Shown here in pieces: positions 18,753-27,300 of a stretch of 64,000 nt of DNA. The stretch comes from Paraburkholderia humisilvae (GTDB lineage Bacteria > Pseudomonadota > Gammaproteobacteria > Burkholderiales > Burkholderiaceae). The stretch spans positions 186,001 through 250,000 of the forward strand of contig NZ_CADIKH010000003.1 in assembly GCF_902859855.1 (NCBI RefSeq), read 5' to 3'. The stretch's first letter is position 1. Each line of letters opens with the position of its first letter. Below the pieces are notes generated by a model. It was not told the DNA's origin. It made no database searches and was given only the letters and a program-made list of their open reading frames with translations. A program made the position numbers and the translations under genes.

Positions 18753-19925
18753 ATGAAAAGGATGATTCTGACCGCCGCGTCGCTCGTCGCCATGACCTCG
18801 GTCGCTCATGCGCAGAGTAGCGTCACGCTCTTCGGCACGCTCGACACGGGCGTGGCCTTCTTCAGCAACCAGCATGGCGCGCAGGGCTCGGGCAACACGT
18901 TCCAGCTCACCTCGGGCAACCAGTCGGGGGACCGATGGGGCCTACAGGGCAATGAAGATCTCGGTGCTGGCCTGTCGGCGGTGTTCAAGCTCGAAAGCGG
19001 CTTTAATATCAACAATGGCGCACTCGGCCAGGGGCAGCGGATCTTCGGACGCACCGCGATGGTGGGCTTGAGCAGCGCGGCCTATGGTTCGGTGACGCTC
19101 GGACGCCAGTACGATCCGTTGGTGGATCTGCTCCAGCCTCTGACGGACGACGATACATTCGGCTCGGCGTTTGCGACGCCGGGTGACATCGATAACTACG
19201 ACGACAGTTACCGCACGAACAACTCGATCAAATATACAAGCCCCAACTACGCGGGCTTCCAGTGGTCGTCGATGTATGCATTGGGCGGTGTGCCAGGCAG
19301 CCCGAGCGCGGGCCAGACCTACGCGGTCGCAGCAGCCTACAATCATGGCCCGTTCGGCTTCGGCGTCGGCTATTTCCACGCCAACAGCGACAACGGCAGT
19401 GCCGCGACGTTCGACGGTCTCAATCCGAGCGCAGACAGTTTCGCAATCGATTCGCCGGCTATCAGCGGCGGCTTCGTGTCGGCCAACTCGATGCAGATCA
19501 TCCGTGCAACCGGCGACTATGCGTTCGGTCCGTTCACCGTGGGTCTCGCCTATAGCAACGTGGCCTACCATGACTACGCCACCGCGGAGGGCCGGGACAA
19601 CAGCACAAAGTTCAACACCGGTCAGGCCTTTCTGAACTATCAGGTCACGCCGGCCGTCACGCTTGGCGCGGGCTACAACTATACGAAGGGCAGCGGCAAC
19701 GACGTGACGGCGAGTTACAACCAGTTCACCGTCGGAGCCGACTACTATCTTTCGAGGCGCACCGACCTCTATGCGCTTGCCGGTTATCAGAAAGCGTCCG
19801 GCGACACATTTAGCGCGTCGACAGGCGAACTCGTCACCGCGGTCGCATCGATGGGCGACTTCGGCAACGACGCGAGTACCGACAAGCAGGCGATGGCGAT
19901 GATCGGTGTCCGTCACAAGTTCTGA
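18753..19925 (+). CDS. General porin, OmpC/PorB-type (Gram-negative porin family)
   Basis: Trimeric-type outer-membrane porin of 390 residues, the common anion-leaning porin of Burkholderiales. A 21-residue signal (MKRMILTAAS...AHA) leads to QSSVTLFGTLDTGV, the standard first strand, and the protein closes with MAMIGVRHKF, the C-terminal Phe needed for barrel insertion. The constriction-loop region near GRTAMVGLSSAAYGSVTLGRQYDP is typical. ATG 18753 is fixed by the signal peptide. It is monocistronic. Confidence 0.9.
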   Translation: MKRMILTAASLVAMTSVAHAQSSVTLFGTLDTGVAFFSNQHGAQGSGNTFQLTSGNQSGDRWGLQGNEDLGAGLSAVFKLESGFNINNGALGQGQRIFGRTAMVGLSSAAYGSVTLGRQYDPLVDLLQPLTDDDTFGSAFATPGDIDNYDDSYRTNNSIKYTSPNYAGFQWSSMYALGGVPGSPSAGQTYAVAAAYNHGPFGFGVGYFHANSDNGSAATFDGLNPSADSFAIDSPAISGGFVSANSMQIIRATGDYAFGPFTVGLAYSNVAYHDYATAEGRDNSTKFNTGQAFLNYQVTPAVTLGAGYNYTKGSGNDVTASYNQFTVGADYYLSRRTDLYALAGYQKASGDTFSASTGELVTAVASMGDFGNDASTDKQAMAMIGVRHKF

Positions 19926-20028
19926 ATGGTGCGTGCGGGCAATCCGCGCAGGGCGGATCGGTGCTTCAAGAGCTTCTTCCAAGCTATCGGCAGTTTCGCG
20001 ACTAAGGTCGAATGAACAGCTTCGCGGT

Positions 20029-20430
20029 TCACGATGCAACGAACTCTCCCCCTTCTCCGACCCAAATGATTCCAGGCATGCTGTAAAAATAGGTCAGCAA
20101 GTCCAAATCATCTTCGTCATGCACGCGCCCCGGCCACTGAGAACGAAATTCGGAAACGATCTTCTCAGGGGCTTCGTGCCAGTGAGCTTCGTCGTCATTA
20201 ATCGTAAGGCGGGGATATGGATTTTCGGGTGAGACATAACAATCCGCACCCGGAGCATTAAATTTAATTTATCCAGCACGGAATAACATCTCCAAGAGGC
20301 AGAAGAATGCCTCTTTATGCTCTTCGAAAGACAACGAAGGATTCCAGCCACCGATAGCACTGAACAGACCCGGAATCGATAGTCCAAATGAGCCACGAAC
20401 GATGTCGTCGATATGTTCAATAGAGGTCAC
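20029..20430 (-). pseudogene. DUF596-like immunity-type gene with in-frame stop
   Basis: From GTG (complement of 20428-20430) a 133-codon frame runs to TGA at 20029 but is interrupted by TAA (complement of 20269-20271) at codon 54. On both sides the reading is protein-like and continuous: FEEHKEAFFCLLEMLFRAG, stop, IKFNAPGADCYVSPENPYP, later DLLTYFYSMPGIIWVGEGG. Restoring Lys at the stop gives the G-K-I-K pattern I associate with DUF596 proteins, several of which lie in toxin-immunity loci. The GTG overlaps the stop of the preceding frame. Family name is tentative; the nonsense codon is seen directly. Confidence 0.5.
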
Positions 20431-20693
20431 TTGTAGCTCACTTCGGTAATACAGGATCCGTCGCTCGTGGCAATGAAACAGGCTGCCGCGAGCAATTAAG
20501 GCTGTGCTACGTCAAGCTCGTGTCCTGCGAGCACAACGGTCGCTCTCGTCGTACCATCAGGATTCGAAAGTTCCAACCTCGAAGTCCCCGCCATCATAGT
20601 CTTCAATGACGTATCCAATACCGCCGGGTTTGAATTGTTCGTTAACGATTCTGGTCCAAGATATCGCACTCGGTTAGACATTGAAATGCTCAT
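20427..20693 (-). pseudogene. Small decayed gene in toxin/immunity array
   Basis: ATG (complement of 20691-20693), with GAGGAG 8 bases ahead, opens a frame reading MSNRVRYLGPESL and RLELSNPDGTTRATVVLAG. It hits TAA at 20496-20498, and the same frame then continues for 22 residues to a TGA at 20427 that overlaps the next GTG. Position directly after a toxin remnant and good coupling suggest an immunity gene lost to a nonsense mutation. I do not recognise the family. A genuine 65-residue protein cannot be excluded. Confidence 0.4.
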
Positions 20694-20914
20694 CGGCGGC
20701 TCCTCGTAAGCCCAGCGAATGCGTATTTAACTTCAACGATCCGTCCGGTTGAATCATCCATTCACACTGTAGATAACCGGTCTGCCCTGACGCTGAGCCT
20801 ATACATGGCAGTGCAATCTCAGGTGTTGATGCGCTGACCGTATTGATCCGTCTTCCCTAATGTGAATTCGCCGCTTGCGTATCGCTGCGCTTCTTGAAGA
20901 GTGGACTTGTCCGT
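20674..20914 (-). pseudogene. Remnant of a displaced CdiA toxin tail, copy 1
   Basis: Immediately after the barstar stop the minus strand reads LQEAQRYASGEFTLGKTDQYGQRINT, meets TGA, then continues in another frame as GQTGYLQCEWMIQPDGSLKLN up to a TAA at 20674. The KxDQYGQR followed by a W-x-IQPDG segment resembles the last strands of a common polymorphic-toxin tail. It has no start and both a frameshift and a stop, so it is a scar. Most of it (20775-20914) is repeated at 23120-23258. Confidence 0.45.
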
Positions 20915-20984
20915 TTAGCAAAGCTCATACGAAAATTTCTCTTCCCACCCGAACTTCTCGTCCTGTTGTTTTACACGTTCGAGA
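20775..20984. repeat. 210-bp direct repeat, copy A
   Basis: Matches 23120-23328 with scattered substitutions and short indels. It spans the 3' end of barstar and the toxin-tail scar that follows it. Shared blocks include TGCCCTGACGCTGAGCCT and TTCTCTTCCCACCCGAACTT. The pair marks a duplication of the barstar-plus-downstream segment. Confidence 0.8.
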
Positions 20985-21202
20985 ATCGCTCGAATTTTTT
21001 CAAATGGGGCACCCATAGCTTCTTTCGAAACTTGAGAGTTTCTCCAAACCAACATAACTGGTCGCTCCACTCCAGAGCTGAGCAAGTCCCACAGGGCGTC
21101 CAAATTGCAGCCGTAAAACGCTTTCACGCCAAGAGCCGACGCCAACTCCTGATGGAAATCCGCTTCAGTCAACACGCTCTGGCCATCAAGCTCGATTTTC
21201 AT
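20915..21202 (-). CDS. Barstar-family immunity protein (orphan module)
   Basis: Barstar-type RNase inhibitor of 95 residues, expected to neutralise the barnase-like domain encoded 3 bp upstream. The inhibitory helix is conserved (FYGCNLDALWDLL) with Asp 35 and Asp 39 at the same numbers as in barstar, where they plug the RNase active site. Length is the family norm. It differs clearly from the other barstar in this window (24042-24332), as expected if each is matched to its own toxin. It should be cytoplasmic. Expression is uncertain because the toxin fragment upstream has no export domain of its own. Confidence 0.88.
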   Translation of the reverse strand: MKIELDGQSVLTEADFHQELASALGVKAFYGCNLDALWDLLSSGVERPVMLVWRNSQVSKEAMGAPFEKIRAILERVKQQDEKFGWEEKFSYELC

Positions 21203-21205
21203 AGC

Positions 21206-22765
21206 CTACTTCCAATTTCCAATAGGGGTTACAGTTTTGTAATGATCAGTCGTTATATACAGCAATCCATCGCTCGAATACAACAACCTCGTGCCAGGCT
21301 GGTTACTCCGAGACATGGTGTTCTGTAGGCCAATATCGGCCTCGTACCATGTTCTATTAGGCGCTGATGGCAATATATTGGTGGTGTTGTTAAACACGTC
21401 ACCGCCCATCTGCCCACCGGGAACACTGTTGTTCAGCGCCTTTCCTGGCTTCCATCCCTGCAGAGCCGCTTCTGTTTGGGTCACGTAGTTGCTCGGAAGT
21501 TGCCCCGTAGTCCTCAAGCTCTCGACCACTTCGTTCGCAGCCTCTGTAGTCTTCAGATCAAGCTTCAATCCGGCATAGGCAAGTGCACTTTCAGCCCCTG
21601 TACTCACCCCTTTGGTGCCCGTGACCTCAACCACCACCCCCGGCGTAATCGAATTCGTCGCAATCGCCGCCGCCGTCTCCACCGTAATGATGCCAGCATT
21701 CACCGCCGCGGCCGGATTCGACAATGCCAGCGCCAACGCTTCCGGTCCAAGCGTCGCCAGCGCAGGTATCGCTGCCACGATCGCGACCGATCCAGCCACA
21801 ACCATCGCGTTGTTGCCGCTCGCCTCATTCATCTGGTTCTGCACCTGAACCAGCAGCTTCACCTGCTCATCCGTGCACGTGCCCGTCGCACAGTACGTTT
21901 TCACCAGCTCAACCGACAGCGGATTCTTCTTGGGCCCAAGCATCCCAACCTGATTGTTCTGCGCCTCGATCTGCCCCGCACCTGCCGCTGCGGCCGTGTT
22001 CGCACCACTTGCGCCCATGCCCGTTGCCACACCCGCGATCAGGTTATTGACGAGATTTTCGCGAGCCAGCCGTTGCTCGGCCGTCATGTCGTCCGTGGGC
22101 TTGAGCAAACTGCCGATCACTGAACTGGCCGCCGCCCCCATCGCACCCGCACCACAGCTCGCACCCGAGCCCGCCGCCCCCGCGCACCCCACAATCGCAT
22201 GCAAGGCCGCGCGCGCCGCTTCGCCTTGCGGCGTCTGGTCAAGGTCCAGCGTCCTGATCAGGTCCTTGACCTGAACCGCCCCAAGCTCCTGCAAATACGC
22301 GACCGTCGCGGCCTGCGCGTACTGCCCCATGCCACCGGTCACATTGCCGCCTGTCGCAACCGTCAATGCCGTCAGTACCTGACGATATTCACCGCCCGGG
22401 CCCCACTCCTTGTTGAGCTCATCCGCGCGTTGCTGCGCTTCGGCTCTTTGCTCTGGCGTCAGATTCGGATCCTTCGCAGCCTGCGTCGCCGCATCCGCCT
22501 CCTTCGCCCGGTTACTGACGAACGTCCCCACCTGGTTGATGAACTGGCTGGTGATATCAAACCCCGCCTCGATCTTGTCCTTGTCGAAGATCGGCGCAAG
22601 GGTCGCCTGCGTGTCCGTCGTATCGCGATTGATACCGGCCACCGCCTCCTCAGCCGTCTGCCCGGTCAGCTGCTGTTGCTTGACGCCATCGGTGATGGTG
22701 ATCACACCGCCGCTGATCGCGCTTTTGGTCGTTGAACCCGCATCGCCTGATGCGCTCATCACCAT
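21206..22765 (-). CDS. Orphan CdiA C-terminal fragment with barnase-type RNase domain
   Basis: A 519-codon open frame equal to the last part of a CdiA protein, without signal, transport domain or filament. Residues 4-425 match the pre-toxin region of the full CdiA almost exactly, including EAQNN where other CdiA proteins have VENN. The last 100 residues are a barnase-like domain: LPSNYVT, GGDVFNN, WYEADIGL, RLLYSSDGLLY, TDHYKT. The barnase catalytic residues have clear counterparts: Glu 475, Arg 493 and His 508. Such orphan CdiA-CT modules are known as reserves that can recombine onto cdiA. The ATG at 22763-22765 lies at the break of homology, so it may be fortuitous. The toxin domain looks intact. 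Confidence 0.8.
   Translation of the reverse strand: MVMSASGDAGSTTKSAISGGVITITDGVKQQQLTGQTAEEAVAGINRDTTDTQATLAPIFDKDKIEAGFDITSQFINQVGTFVSNRAKEADAATQAAKDPNLTPEQRAEAQQRADELNKEWGPGGEYRQVLTALTVATGGNVTGGMGQYAQAATVAYLQELGAVQVKDLIRTLDLDQTPQGEAARAALHAIVGCAGAAGSGASCGAGAMGAAASSVIGSLLKPTDDMTAEQRLARENLVNNLIAGVATGMGASGANTAAAAGAGQIEAQNNQVGMLGPKKNPLSVELVKTYCATGTCTDEQVKLLVQVQNQMNEASGNNAMVVAGSVAIVAAIPALATLGPEALALALSNPAAAVNAGIITVETAAAIATNSITPGVVVEVTGTKGVSTGAESALAYAGLKLDLKTTEAANEVVESLRTTGQLPSNYVTQTEAALQGWKPGKALNNSVPGGQMGGDVFNNTTNILPSAPNRTWYEADIGLQNTMSRSNQPGTRLLYSSDGLLYITTDHYKTVTPIGNWK
21598..22758. repeat. 1.16-kb direct repeat (pre-toxin region), copy A
   Basis: Matches 24732-25892 at a constant offset of 3134 bp. 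The stretch up to about 22546 is nearly identical, with only a few substitutions seen; 22547-22700 is more diverged and the outer end is similar again. It encodes the constant region just before the toxin, the usual crossover zone for exchange of CdiA toxin tails. Confidence 0.9.
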
Positions 22766-22774
22766 TGGACCTAG

Positions 22775-22900
22775 CGAACACCAAGGTTTCTTCCGTGGCT
22801 GTGCATCGCCGGCATGTGGCTACAGCAGGCCGGATTCTCGCCGGGTCAGCGCGTGAGAATCCAAGTCGAGCGCGGCAGGCTCGTCATCACCCCCGCCTGA
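22775..22900 (+). pseudogene. 3' remnant of a SymE-type toxin gene
   Basis: The plus strand reads PRFLPWLCIAGMWLQQAGF then GQRVRIQVERGRLVITPA and TGA at 22898-22900. This is the conserved C-terminal half of SymE-family (AbrB/MazE-fold) toxins, compare VPWLxxxGxWLEQAGF. The 5' half is missing: an in-frame TAG at 22772-22774 lies at the point where homology to cdiA ends, 7 bp beyond the orphan frame. SymE-like genes often accompany CDI loci in Burkholderiaceae. The break suggests recombination cut through it. Confidence 0.65.
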
Positions 22901-22918
22901 TCGACTCTCACAAATGAT

Positions 22919-22940
22919 CAACCCGGCAGCAGCCGGGTTG
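22919..22940. terminator. Perfect 9-bp stem hairpin
   Basis: CAACCCGGC-AGCA-GCCGGGTTG. It lies between the SymE remnant (ends 22900, plus strand) and the minus-strand frame ending at 22946, so it could terminate either. There is no strong T-run on either side, so the terminator role is only likely. Confidence 0.45.
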
Positions 22941-22945
22941 AACGC

Positions 22946-23258
22946 TTACCACCATACCCGGAATTGTTCGATTTGGCTCTTTATATGTGCCATTGTGTCT
23001 TCATCGATTCGCGAGCTGAAGGCCGCTGACAGAGTCACGCCATCTAAACTACTTCGCTTGATTTCCCAAGACATTTCAGGCGTCCCATTCGGTTTGCCAA
23101 GTCGAAAAACGAAATAGTTAACTGGTTTGCCCTGACGCTGAGCCTTTACCTTGCAGTACAATCTTAGTGTTGATACGCTGGCCGTATTGATCCGCCTTCC
23201 TTAACGTGAATTCGCCGCTTGCGTATCGCTGCGCTGTTTGAAGAGCGGGCTTGTCCGT
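22946..23258 (-). pseudogene. Remnant of a displaced CdiA toxin tail, copy 2
   Basis: After the truncated barstar scar the frame reads LQTAQRYASGEFTLRKADQYGQRINTK with no stop, unlike copy 1. It goes on to KGSASGQTS and a stop; a neighbouring frame then gives NYFVFRLGKPNGTPEMSWE and ends IEQFRVWW at 22946. The first part repeats 20775-20914; the second part differs. A frameshift near 23140 would join them into one tail. An independent 71-residue protein (22946-23161) is the alternative. Function unknown. Confidence 0.4.
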
Positions 23259-23328
23259 TTAGCAAAGGTCATATGCAAATTTCTCTTCCCACCCGAACTT
23301 CTCGTCCTGGTGTTGTACACGTTCGAGA
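23120..23328. repeat. 210-bp direct repeat, copy B
   Basis: Partner of 20775-20984. Homology stops sharply at GTTCGAGA (23328), inside the barstar coding sequence of the other copy. Confidence 0.8.
23259..23328 (-). pseudogene. Barstar 3' end remnant
   Basis: About 22 codons homologous to the end of the barstar gene at 20915-21202, reading DEKFGWEEKF-like residues and ending at the same TAA (complement of 23259-23261). The 5' part is absent; beyond 23328 the sequence is unrelated. It shows that a third barstar-bearing module once stood here. Confidence 0.65.
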
Positions 23329-23445
23329 TATACTTTTCACCACCGCATGCATTAGTCATTTCTCATTGATGGTCGATCTTCCCTATACCACTCACATCGA
23401 CGCAATGACAGGCTTGTTATTACGCCCGCTTCAATGAAGCTACAA

Positions 23446-23740
23446 TCAAGAACCTCGTCCGCAACTACGTTTCTTGTCTATCCATATAAGTCCCAGCAAC
23501 CTTAGATCTTGTTGCAATTCTTCTGACTCACCATCAGGAAGTGCATTAAGAATATTTTCCAACGATTCCTCAGCGGTAAGCTCACCGATTTTTTCGATGA
23601 AACTCTTCAATGCCACCACGACCGGTGGCTAGAACAAGCGTAAGCACTTCAAGCATTAGTCGTTCTGTAACAGAATCAAACGCATTGGAAAACTCATTGT
23701 ACGCGAAACCAAACTCGTATTCACCGTCCATCCATCGCTG
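23446..23740 (-). pseudogene. Frameshifted immunity-like gene
   Basis: Two minus-strand frames join into a plausible small acidic helical protein: GEYEFGFAYNEFSNAFDSVT and ERLMLEVLTLVLATG in one, then ALKSFIEKIGELTAEESLEN and LNALPDGESEELQQDLRLLG in the next, stopping at 23446. The switch is near 23610. Composition and position suit a former immunity gene, but I do not recognise a family. A clean start is not visible. Confidence 0.4.
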
Positions 23741-23792
23741 CCGATCAACCATTCACGCCGAATCAGTCTGGGCTGACGAAGATGTGAAATAC

Positions 23793-23873
23793 TGCACCTA
23801 TCAGGTTGGTATCGCCATCCGATAGGAGTGTCAGCGTGTTCCCCGCATTGATATGCGTATTCGTCCACGTCAT
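23793..23873 (-). pseudogene. 80-bp scrap of internal cdiA
   Basis: Minus-strand reading WTNTHINAGNTLTLLSDGDT then NLIGAV matches residues of full-length CdiA encoded near 26425-26505 (WTNTHVTAGNTLTLQSGGDT then NLIGAV). Nothing on either side matches. It is a fragment left by recombination from a cdiA-like gene. Confidence 0.6.
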
Positions 23874-24041
23874 ACCACTTCCTACTCTGACAGATATTTG
23901 AGCGCCAGCTCTTCTGCGAAATTGAAATCCAGTTTCATGAAATGCGCAAAAGCCGGAAATCTCAAAATTTATCGAAGATTAATAGCCTCACGCTTCGAAA
24001 CCGATCATCGATATTTCGACTTTAAAGGAATCCTGAAAATC

Positions 24042-24332
24042 CTAATTCTCCACAATTCTAAGGACAAATACTTCTTCTCGACCCGATTCATGATCCATTT
24101 TTTCGACATCCTTCAACAAAGAAACAATTTTTTCATATCTAGGCAATTTTCTCTTCGACCGTTCCGCATGTATCCAGACCAATTCAACGGGTCGATCAAC
24201 CATACCGGTAAGTGCATCCCATAATGCATCCAGATTTTTCCCATACCACGCGGGTAAAGCAAGGCCTTTTGCAATCGCGTCATGAAAATCCTCTTCACTT
24301 GATATTTGTAATCCATCGATAATCAGCTTCAT
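24042..24332 (-). CDS. cdiI: Barstar-family immunity protein CdiI (cognate to full CdiA)
   Basis: Immunity protein of 96 residues protecting the cell from the barnase-type tail of the CdiA encoded 1 bp upstream. The barstar contact helix is intact (WYGKNLDALWDAL), with Asp 35 and Asp 39 in the barstar positions. GGAAG inside the end of cdiA precedes the ATG, so translation is probably coupled to the toxin. It is only distantly similar to the second barstar at 20915-21202, implying private toxin-immunity pairing. The longer frame starting at 24398 would overlap the cdiA end and is rejected. Confidence 0.9.
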   Translation of the reverse strand: MKLIIDGLQISSEEDFHDAIAKGLALPAWYGKNLDALWDALTGMVDRPVELVWIHAERSKRKLPRYEKIVSLLKDVEKMDHESGREEVFVLRIVEN

Positions 24333-24333
24333 A

Positions 24334-27300
24334 TCACTTCCACAATCCAATTGAAATTGCAGTTTTATAATGATCCGCCGTGACATATAACAACCCATCT
24401 GACGAATAAAGCAAACGAGAAGCAGGCTGCACCGGATTACTACGAGACATTGTGTTGTTTAGCCCGATATCGGCTTCATACCATATTCGACCGTCCGCGC
24501 TCGGAAGCAAACCATCTGAGTTTCTAAATATGTCGCCACCTATCTGACCACCGGGCACATAATTGTTCACGGCTTTTCCTTCCTGCCAGCCTTGTTGATA
24601 TGCGTCGCTCTTTGTTACATAGTTGCTGGGAAGTTGGCCTGTGGTGCGCAGACTATCGACCAATTCATTAGCTGCTTGAGTTGTTTTCAGATCGAGCTTC
24701 AATCCTGCGTAACTAACAGCACTTTCAGCACCCGTACTCACCGCTTTGGTGCCCGTGACCTCAACCACCACCCCCGGCGTCATCGAATTCGTCGCAATCG
24801 CCGCCGCCGTCTCCACCGTAATAATGCCAGCATTCACCGCCGCGGCCGGATTCGACAATGCCAGCGCCAACGCTTCCGGTCCAAGCGTCGCTAGCGCAGG
24901 TATCGCTGCCACGATCGCGACCGATCCAGCCACAACCATCGCGTTGTTGCCGCTCGCCTCATTCATCTGGTTCTGCACCTGAACCAGCAGCTTCACCTGC
25001 TCATCCGTGCACGTGCCCGTCGCACAGTACGTTTTCACCAGCTCAACCGACAGCGGATTCTTCTTGGGCCCAAGCATCCCAACCTGATTGTTCTGCGCCT
25101 CGATCTGCCCCGCACCTGCCGCTGCGGCCGTGTTCGCACCACTTGCGCCCATGCCCGTTGCCACACCCGCGATCAGGTTATTGACGAGATTTTCGCGAGC
25201 CAGCCGTTGCTCGGCCGTCATGTCGTCCGTGGGCTTGAGCAAACTGCCGATCACTGAACTGGCCGCCGCCCCCATCGCACCCGCACCACAGCTCGCACCC
25301 GAGCCCGCCGCCCCCGCGCACCCCACAATCGCATGCAAGGCCGCGCGCGCCGCTTCGCCTTGCGGCGTCTGGTCAAGGTCCAGCGTCCTGATCAGGTCCT
25401 TGACCTGAACCGCCCCAAGCTCCTGCAAATACGCGACCGTCGCGGCCTGCGCGTACTGCCCCATGCCACCGGTCACATTGCCGCCTGTCGCAACCGTCAA
25501 TGCCGTCAGTACCTGACGATATTCACCGCCCGGGCCCCACTCCTTGTTGAGCTCATCCGCGCGTTGCTGCGCTTCGGCTCTTTGCTCTGGCGTCAGATTC
25601 GGATCCTTCGCAGCCTGCGTCGCCGCATCCGCCTCCTTCGCCCGGTTACTGACGAACGTCCCCACCTGATTGACGAACTGGCTGGTGATATCAAACCCCG
25701 CCTGAATCTTGTCCTTGTCGAAGATCGGCGCAATCGTGTTGGCCGTCGCAGTCGTATCGCGGCTGATGCCTGCGACGGCTTCCTCCGCGGTCTGCCCCGT
25801 CAGCTGCTGCTGTTTCACGCCATCGGTAATGGTGATCACACCGCCGCTGATCGCGCTTCTGGTCGTTGAACCCGCATCGCCTGATGCGCTCAATGCAACC
25901 GGCGGCGCGGCAGCGAAGCCCCCTCCTGTGCCGCCACCGGTATTGGCCAACGTCGTCCCCGGCACCGGATTGACGTTGGTTGCCACACCCGTCTGGGTCT
26001 TGCCGAGATCGACGCCATACCCGCCGCTGACCCCGACAGACGATGCATCATACGCAGCGTGATTCGCGATATCACTATGCGTCAGCGTCCCCGTCGTCAG
26101 ACTGTTCAGATCGTCCAGCACCGCCTGGTCGCTACTCGAGATCACCGCACCCTTGAGGTCGGTGTTGCCCTTCACATCGATCTGAAACCCACCATCCCCG
26201 GCATGAATACCCGACTGCTCCGTCACGCTCGCATAGTCGCTGTTCATCTTCTCCTGACTGAAATTCGCCGCCACGCTCGACCCGCCGCCATAGCAGATCG
26301 GCGGCACGCAGACACTGATCGACACCCCACCGCCAGTCTGCTTCGAGTCATAGTGGCTCACGTCCTGCAGGCTCGCGATGTTCAGGTCTCCCCCCACATT
26401 CGCGACCACGTGCTGCGCATCCGCCACCGCACCGATCAGATTGGTATCTCCCCCCGACTGCAACGTCAGCGTGTTGCCCGCCGTGACATGCGTATTGGTC
26501 CACGTCGTGTCGCTGCCATTGCCGTTACCCTTCGTGCCCGACACACCCAGCTGGAACGACAGACCGGTCTGCTCTCCAAGGGCGAGCGTCGCACCGATAC
26601 TTGCGCTCGAGCCGCTGTTCGTACCCGACACGCTATCGGCGCTCTGCGCCGCATGAAGGTTGATATCGCCCGCGGCAATCAGCGTCGTGTTATTGGCCGC
26701 CGAGAGATTGCTGCCGATCACGTTGATATCGCTGTCCGCTCCCGCACCAGCGGCCGCAATCGTCAGGTTGTGCCCAGCGGTAACCGAACTGCCGACCGCG
26801 GTGCTCGACGACGCGTTTGAATTGCTGTTGCTGTGACTCGTACCCAGCGACACACTGATGCCGATGCCGCCGGCCGCCGACGGATTGCTTGCCACCGCAT
26901 CGATCGCATTCTTCACCGCCAGCCCGGTGGTCGCTGCCGCCAGTGCATCGAGCCGCGCGTCGCCGTTGGTATGTTTCACATCCTGGCGCATCTGGTTCGC
27001 CGTCATCGCGGCGGCCAGCACCGGGTTGCTGATGCCCGCGGTAATCGCCGTCTGGCTGAGCGACTGCTGCTCGCTCTGACTGAACGTGTTCTGCGCGGCG
27101 TCGATCGTCACGGTCCTGCCGGCAAGACCCATGTCGTTCGCCGCATACAGGATCGCGTCCGTCGCATGCAGATCGTTACCGGCCACCACTGTCAGATTGC
27201 CGTTCACCGAACCGATCATGCTGCTGTTGTTCGTCACCTGCGTCGTCTGCTGCGCGTCGGTCGTCTTGCGCACGCCGACGCTGTAGCCCTGCAGGCCGCC

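Noticed and set aside
24113..24316. Second reading frame inside the barstar gene
   Set aside because: It mirrors the barstar frame shifted by one base and lacks the barstar motifs.
20000..24330. Insertion sequence or integrase explaining the shuffled CDI remnants
   Set aside because: No transposase, integrase or terminal inverted repeats were seen; homologous recombination through the pre-toxin repeat explains the layout better.
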